Assembly (NCBI GenBank): GCA_026713285.1 | Contig: JAPOOT010000066.1 | Span: 1 to 7,722 of the forward strand | DNA from: Gemmatimonadota bacterium | GTDB lineage: Bacteria > JAAXHH01 | Reading direction: 5' to 3' | Length of the DNA stretch: 7,722 nucleotides | Part shown: positions 6,123-7,722 of the stretch, piece after piece | Numbering within the stretch: the stretch's first letter is position 1 | How the letters are laid out: every line of letters begins with the position of its first letter | Translations under genes and position numbers: made by a program | Notes under the pieces: generated by a model | Told to the model about the DNA's origin: nothing | Database searches by the model: none | What the model saw: only the letters and a program-made list of their open reading frames with translations

Positions 6123-7262
6123 GTGCGCGAAATACATGCTGAACAACCGCTCAGAGTCGCTACTGTACGTGATCTGGTCGCAAGGTGGGTCGAGTCGCGT
6201 TCGGTCGCAGTCAATTTAGGATTGCCGGAATGGGACGACCGCTTAAATCGATGGCGTGTCCCATTGGTCTCGGAACAAAATGGATCCGAACCCATTGGTG
6301 AGGTGCAGGTCAGTTCCAGTGGGGATATAGCGGGCAGTACCGATCTTGATCTGTGCTTGCAGAGAGAGCGTCTTTCTACATCAACAGAGCCCAAGACACA
6401 TTCGAGTTACAAAGGCATATCGTTCACGCCGATTCCTTCCAAGGTTATATTGGGCGACGCTCGTACAGTCTTGGTTGATTTTCCGCCAAACACCGCTCAG
6501 TTGGTCTTTACTTCACCTCCCTACTTCAACGCAAAACCAGAATCGCACGAAAGCTTAAACTACGAACACTACCTTGATTTTCTCAGGGATGTCTTTAAAA
6601 AATGCCACGCCATCTTATCTGAAGGCAGGTTTCTTGTCGTTAACACCAGTCCCGTACTTATGAGAAGAACCTCACGGGCGTCTTCAAGCAAAAGACTACC
6701 CATTCCCTATGACCTCCATCCGATTTTACGAGATATCGGCTTTGATTTTATCGATGACATTATTTGGGAGAAACCTGAAGGGGCAGGTTGGAACCTGGGG
6801 AGAGGTCGTAGATTCGCGGCAGATAGACAACCTCTTCAATATAAAGCGGTCAGTGTTACAGAAAATGTCATGGTCTACAGAAAGAAGACAGACAAGCTGA
6901 TTGACTGGAACATAAGAAACCATCCTTTTCCAGAGGCAGTAAAGGCATCAAAGATTAAAGATGGATATGAACGTACTAATGTCTGGAAATTGCATCCCGC
7001 GTCTCATAAACTACATCCTGCCGTGTTTCCGGACGCGCTGGCAGAACGAGTTATACGATATTATTCGTTCGAGGGAGACTTGGTGCTGGATCCTTTTGCG
7101 GGTACAGGCACAACAGGGCGCGTTGCCGGAGGATTAGGTCGCCGTTTTCTGATGATCGAAAATTCGTCCAAGTATTTTGAAATCCAAGCCAGTGATTCCA
7201 CCCTGATGCAATTTAAACCAGATTTATATGATTTTCAATATGACGGTGTGGCGCCTGAATGA
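6123..7262 (+). CDS. DNA methyltransferase of a type II RM system (beta order, N4-cytosine or N6-adenine)
   Basis: The 379-residue product transfers a methyl group from S-adenosylmethionine to a base in a specific DNA sequence, protecting host DNA from a partner nuclease. The motifs come in the beta-class order: VILGDA (108-113), the catalytic motif IV TSPPY (130-134), WEKP (215-218), a motif X-like HPAVFPDALAERVI (298-311), the cofactor-binding motif I DPFAGTG (323-329) and RFLMIE (341-346). The S-P-P-Y form is most common in N4-cytosine enzymes but also occurs in adenine enzymes. The first 100 or so residues are an extra module (PEWDDRLNRWRVPLV at 35-49, IGEVQVSSSGDI at 58-69) that looks like a small beta-rich domain. 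The stop codon overlaps the next start as ATGA, so the two genes are probably translationally coupled. The gene is more AT-rich than those to the left. The target sequence cannot be deduced here. Confidence 0.92.
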   Translation: MREIHAEQPLRVATVRDLVARWVESRSVAVNLGLPEWDDRLNRWRVPLVSEQNGSEPIGEVQVSSSGDIAGSTDLDLCLQRERLSTSTEPKTHSSYKGISFTPIPSKVILGDARTVLVDFPPNTAQLVFTSPPYFNAKPESHESLNYEHYLDFLRDVFKKCHAILSEGRFLVVNTSPVLMRRTSRASSSKRLPIPYDLHPILRDIGFDFIDDIIWEKPEGAGWNLGRGRRFAADRQPLQYKAVSVTENVMVYRKKTDKLIDWNIRNHPFPEAVKASKIKDGYERTNVWKLHPASHKLHPAVFPDALAERVIRYYSFEGDLVLDPFAGTGTTGRVAGGLGRRFLMIENSSKYFEIQASDSTLMQFKPDLYDFQYDGVAPE

Positions 7263-7722
7263 ACAACAGACTCCCGGCCGATCAAATCCAGGTACTCGAC
7301 CCATTTTCGCCAGAAGGAATACGGGAAGCAGTCGCGAGGATTCTTGAGGGTCATAACTATCGGCTGTTTTTTGAGGATGTTACCAAGCGTCGTCTGATTG
7401 CCGCATATCGAGAGTTGTCCAAGTTCAAGTTGGAAGATCAGACTGACGATGAAAAATGGAAGGAAGCGATAATTGAAGAGATTACAAGCGGAGATGACAA
7501 AAACCTGAAATACTGGTTGTTGGGGTTGACAAAGAAGACCGCTCAAAATCTGGGTGTGAAAAAAGCGGAGTATCCATCTCTATTCGACAGAATGATTCAT
7601 GAAATCCAGTCTCAGAGCGAGAATTTGGGTATAAGAGACAGTGCTTTGCTTATCTGGGCTGGAGCCGCTACTCTGACAGTGCGCGGGTCACAGAAGGCGA
7701 AAGTTGGAAAACTTCTGGAAAA
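7259..7722 (+). CDS. Probable type II restriction endonuclease, N-terminal part (runs off the window)
   Basis: An ATG at 7259-7261 overlaps the methyltransferase stop and opens a frame of 154 codons that is still open at the window end. The visible part is soluble, mostly helical and charged. It includes GHNYRLFFEDVTKRRLIAAY (31-50) and LGIRDSALLIWAGAATLT (123-140) followed by QKAKVGKLLE (145-154). The first block, with a 'NYRL..E..T+++L..AY' pattern, looks like the N-terminal part of some type II restriction enzymes that partner N4-cytosine methyltransferases. A CfrBI-type nuclease is one possibility, recalled from memory and not verified. No PD-(D/E)XK catalytic signature is visible yet and it would be expected further downstream. 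The nuclease call rests mainly on the four-base overlap with a methyltransferase gene. It has no RBS of its own, so it is probably translated by coupling, which would keep nuclease levels below methylase levels. Confidence 0.65.
   Translation, partial: MNNRLPADQIQVLDPFSPEGIREAVARILEGHNYRLFFEDVTKRRLIAAYRELSKFKLEDQTDDEKWKEAIIEEITSGDDKNLKYWLLGLTKKTAQNLGVKKAEYPSLFDRMIHEIQSQSENLGIRDSALLIWAGAATLTVRGSQKAKVGKLLE

Noticed and set aside
6121..6219. ATG at 6121 as the methyltransferase start or as a leader peptide
   Set aside because: This frame stops after about 30 codons and is out of phase with the methyltransferase motifs. The overlapping GTG at 6123 is in the correct phase with good RBS spacing.
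7235..7546. Minus-strand open frame of 103 codons opposite the methyltransferase/nuclease junction
   Set aside because: It is antisense to two well-supported plus-strand frames joined by an ATGA overlap and has no recognisable domain.

Overview
The window looks like a chromosomal segment of an uncultivated, GC-rich bacterium that has acquired a more AT-rich restriction-modification (RM) module at its right end. The chromosomal genes are a homodimeric-type pyruvate dehydrogenase E1, a divergent class I aldolase of the dihydrodipicolinate synthase/N-acetylneuraminate lyase (DHDPS/NAL) superfamily, and a large polytopic membrane protein resembling the DUF6785/DUF6784 family. I associate this combination with environmental lineages of the Latescibacteria/Poribacteria/Planctomycetes kind. 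That placement is an inference, and the sequence does not fix the taxon.

Layout, left to right. (1) 1-2703, minus strand: aceE, complete. Just downstream of it is the probable first codons of the next pyruvate dehydrogenase gene, cut by the window edge. (2) 2704-2887: a divergent intergenic region with a good sigma70-like promoter for aceE and a strong ribosome binding site (RBS) for the plus-strand gene. (3) 2888-3796, plus strand: the DHDPS-family gene, with the Schiff-base lysine present but the usual Thr-Thr and Tyr active-site residues replaced. (4) 3818-5788, minus strand: a membrane protein of 656 residues, convergent with the aldolase gene and 21 bases from it. (5) 5789-6122: a region with no intact recognisable gene. 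It contains a 56-codon open frame (minus strand, 5845-6015) whose centre reads as the N-terminus of a DUF488 protein that then ends, and the probable operator/promoter of the RM genes. (6) 6123-7262, plus strand: a beta-order DNA methyltransferase (TSPPY motif before DPFAGTG) with an N-terminal extension of about 100 residues. (7) 7259-7722, plus strand: a gene overlapping the methyltransferase stop codon by four bases and open at the window edge. From its position and N-terminus it is probably the cognate type II restriction endonuclease.

How they work together: aceE and the truncated downstream gene would make the E1 and E2 parts of the pyruvate dehydrogenase complex (pyruvate to acetyl-CoA). 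The aldolase and the membrane protein could form a small catabolic and transport pair, but only their adjacency suggests this. The methyltransferase and the overlapping gene form a translationally coupled M-then-R unit. Base composition changes and a truncated gene lies at the boundary, so the RM unit was probably gained horizontally. I saw no tRNA, rRNA, CRISPR array, insertion sequence or convincing intrinsic terminator.
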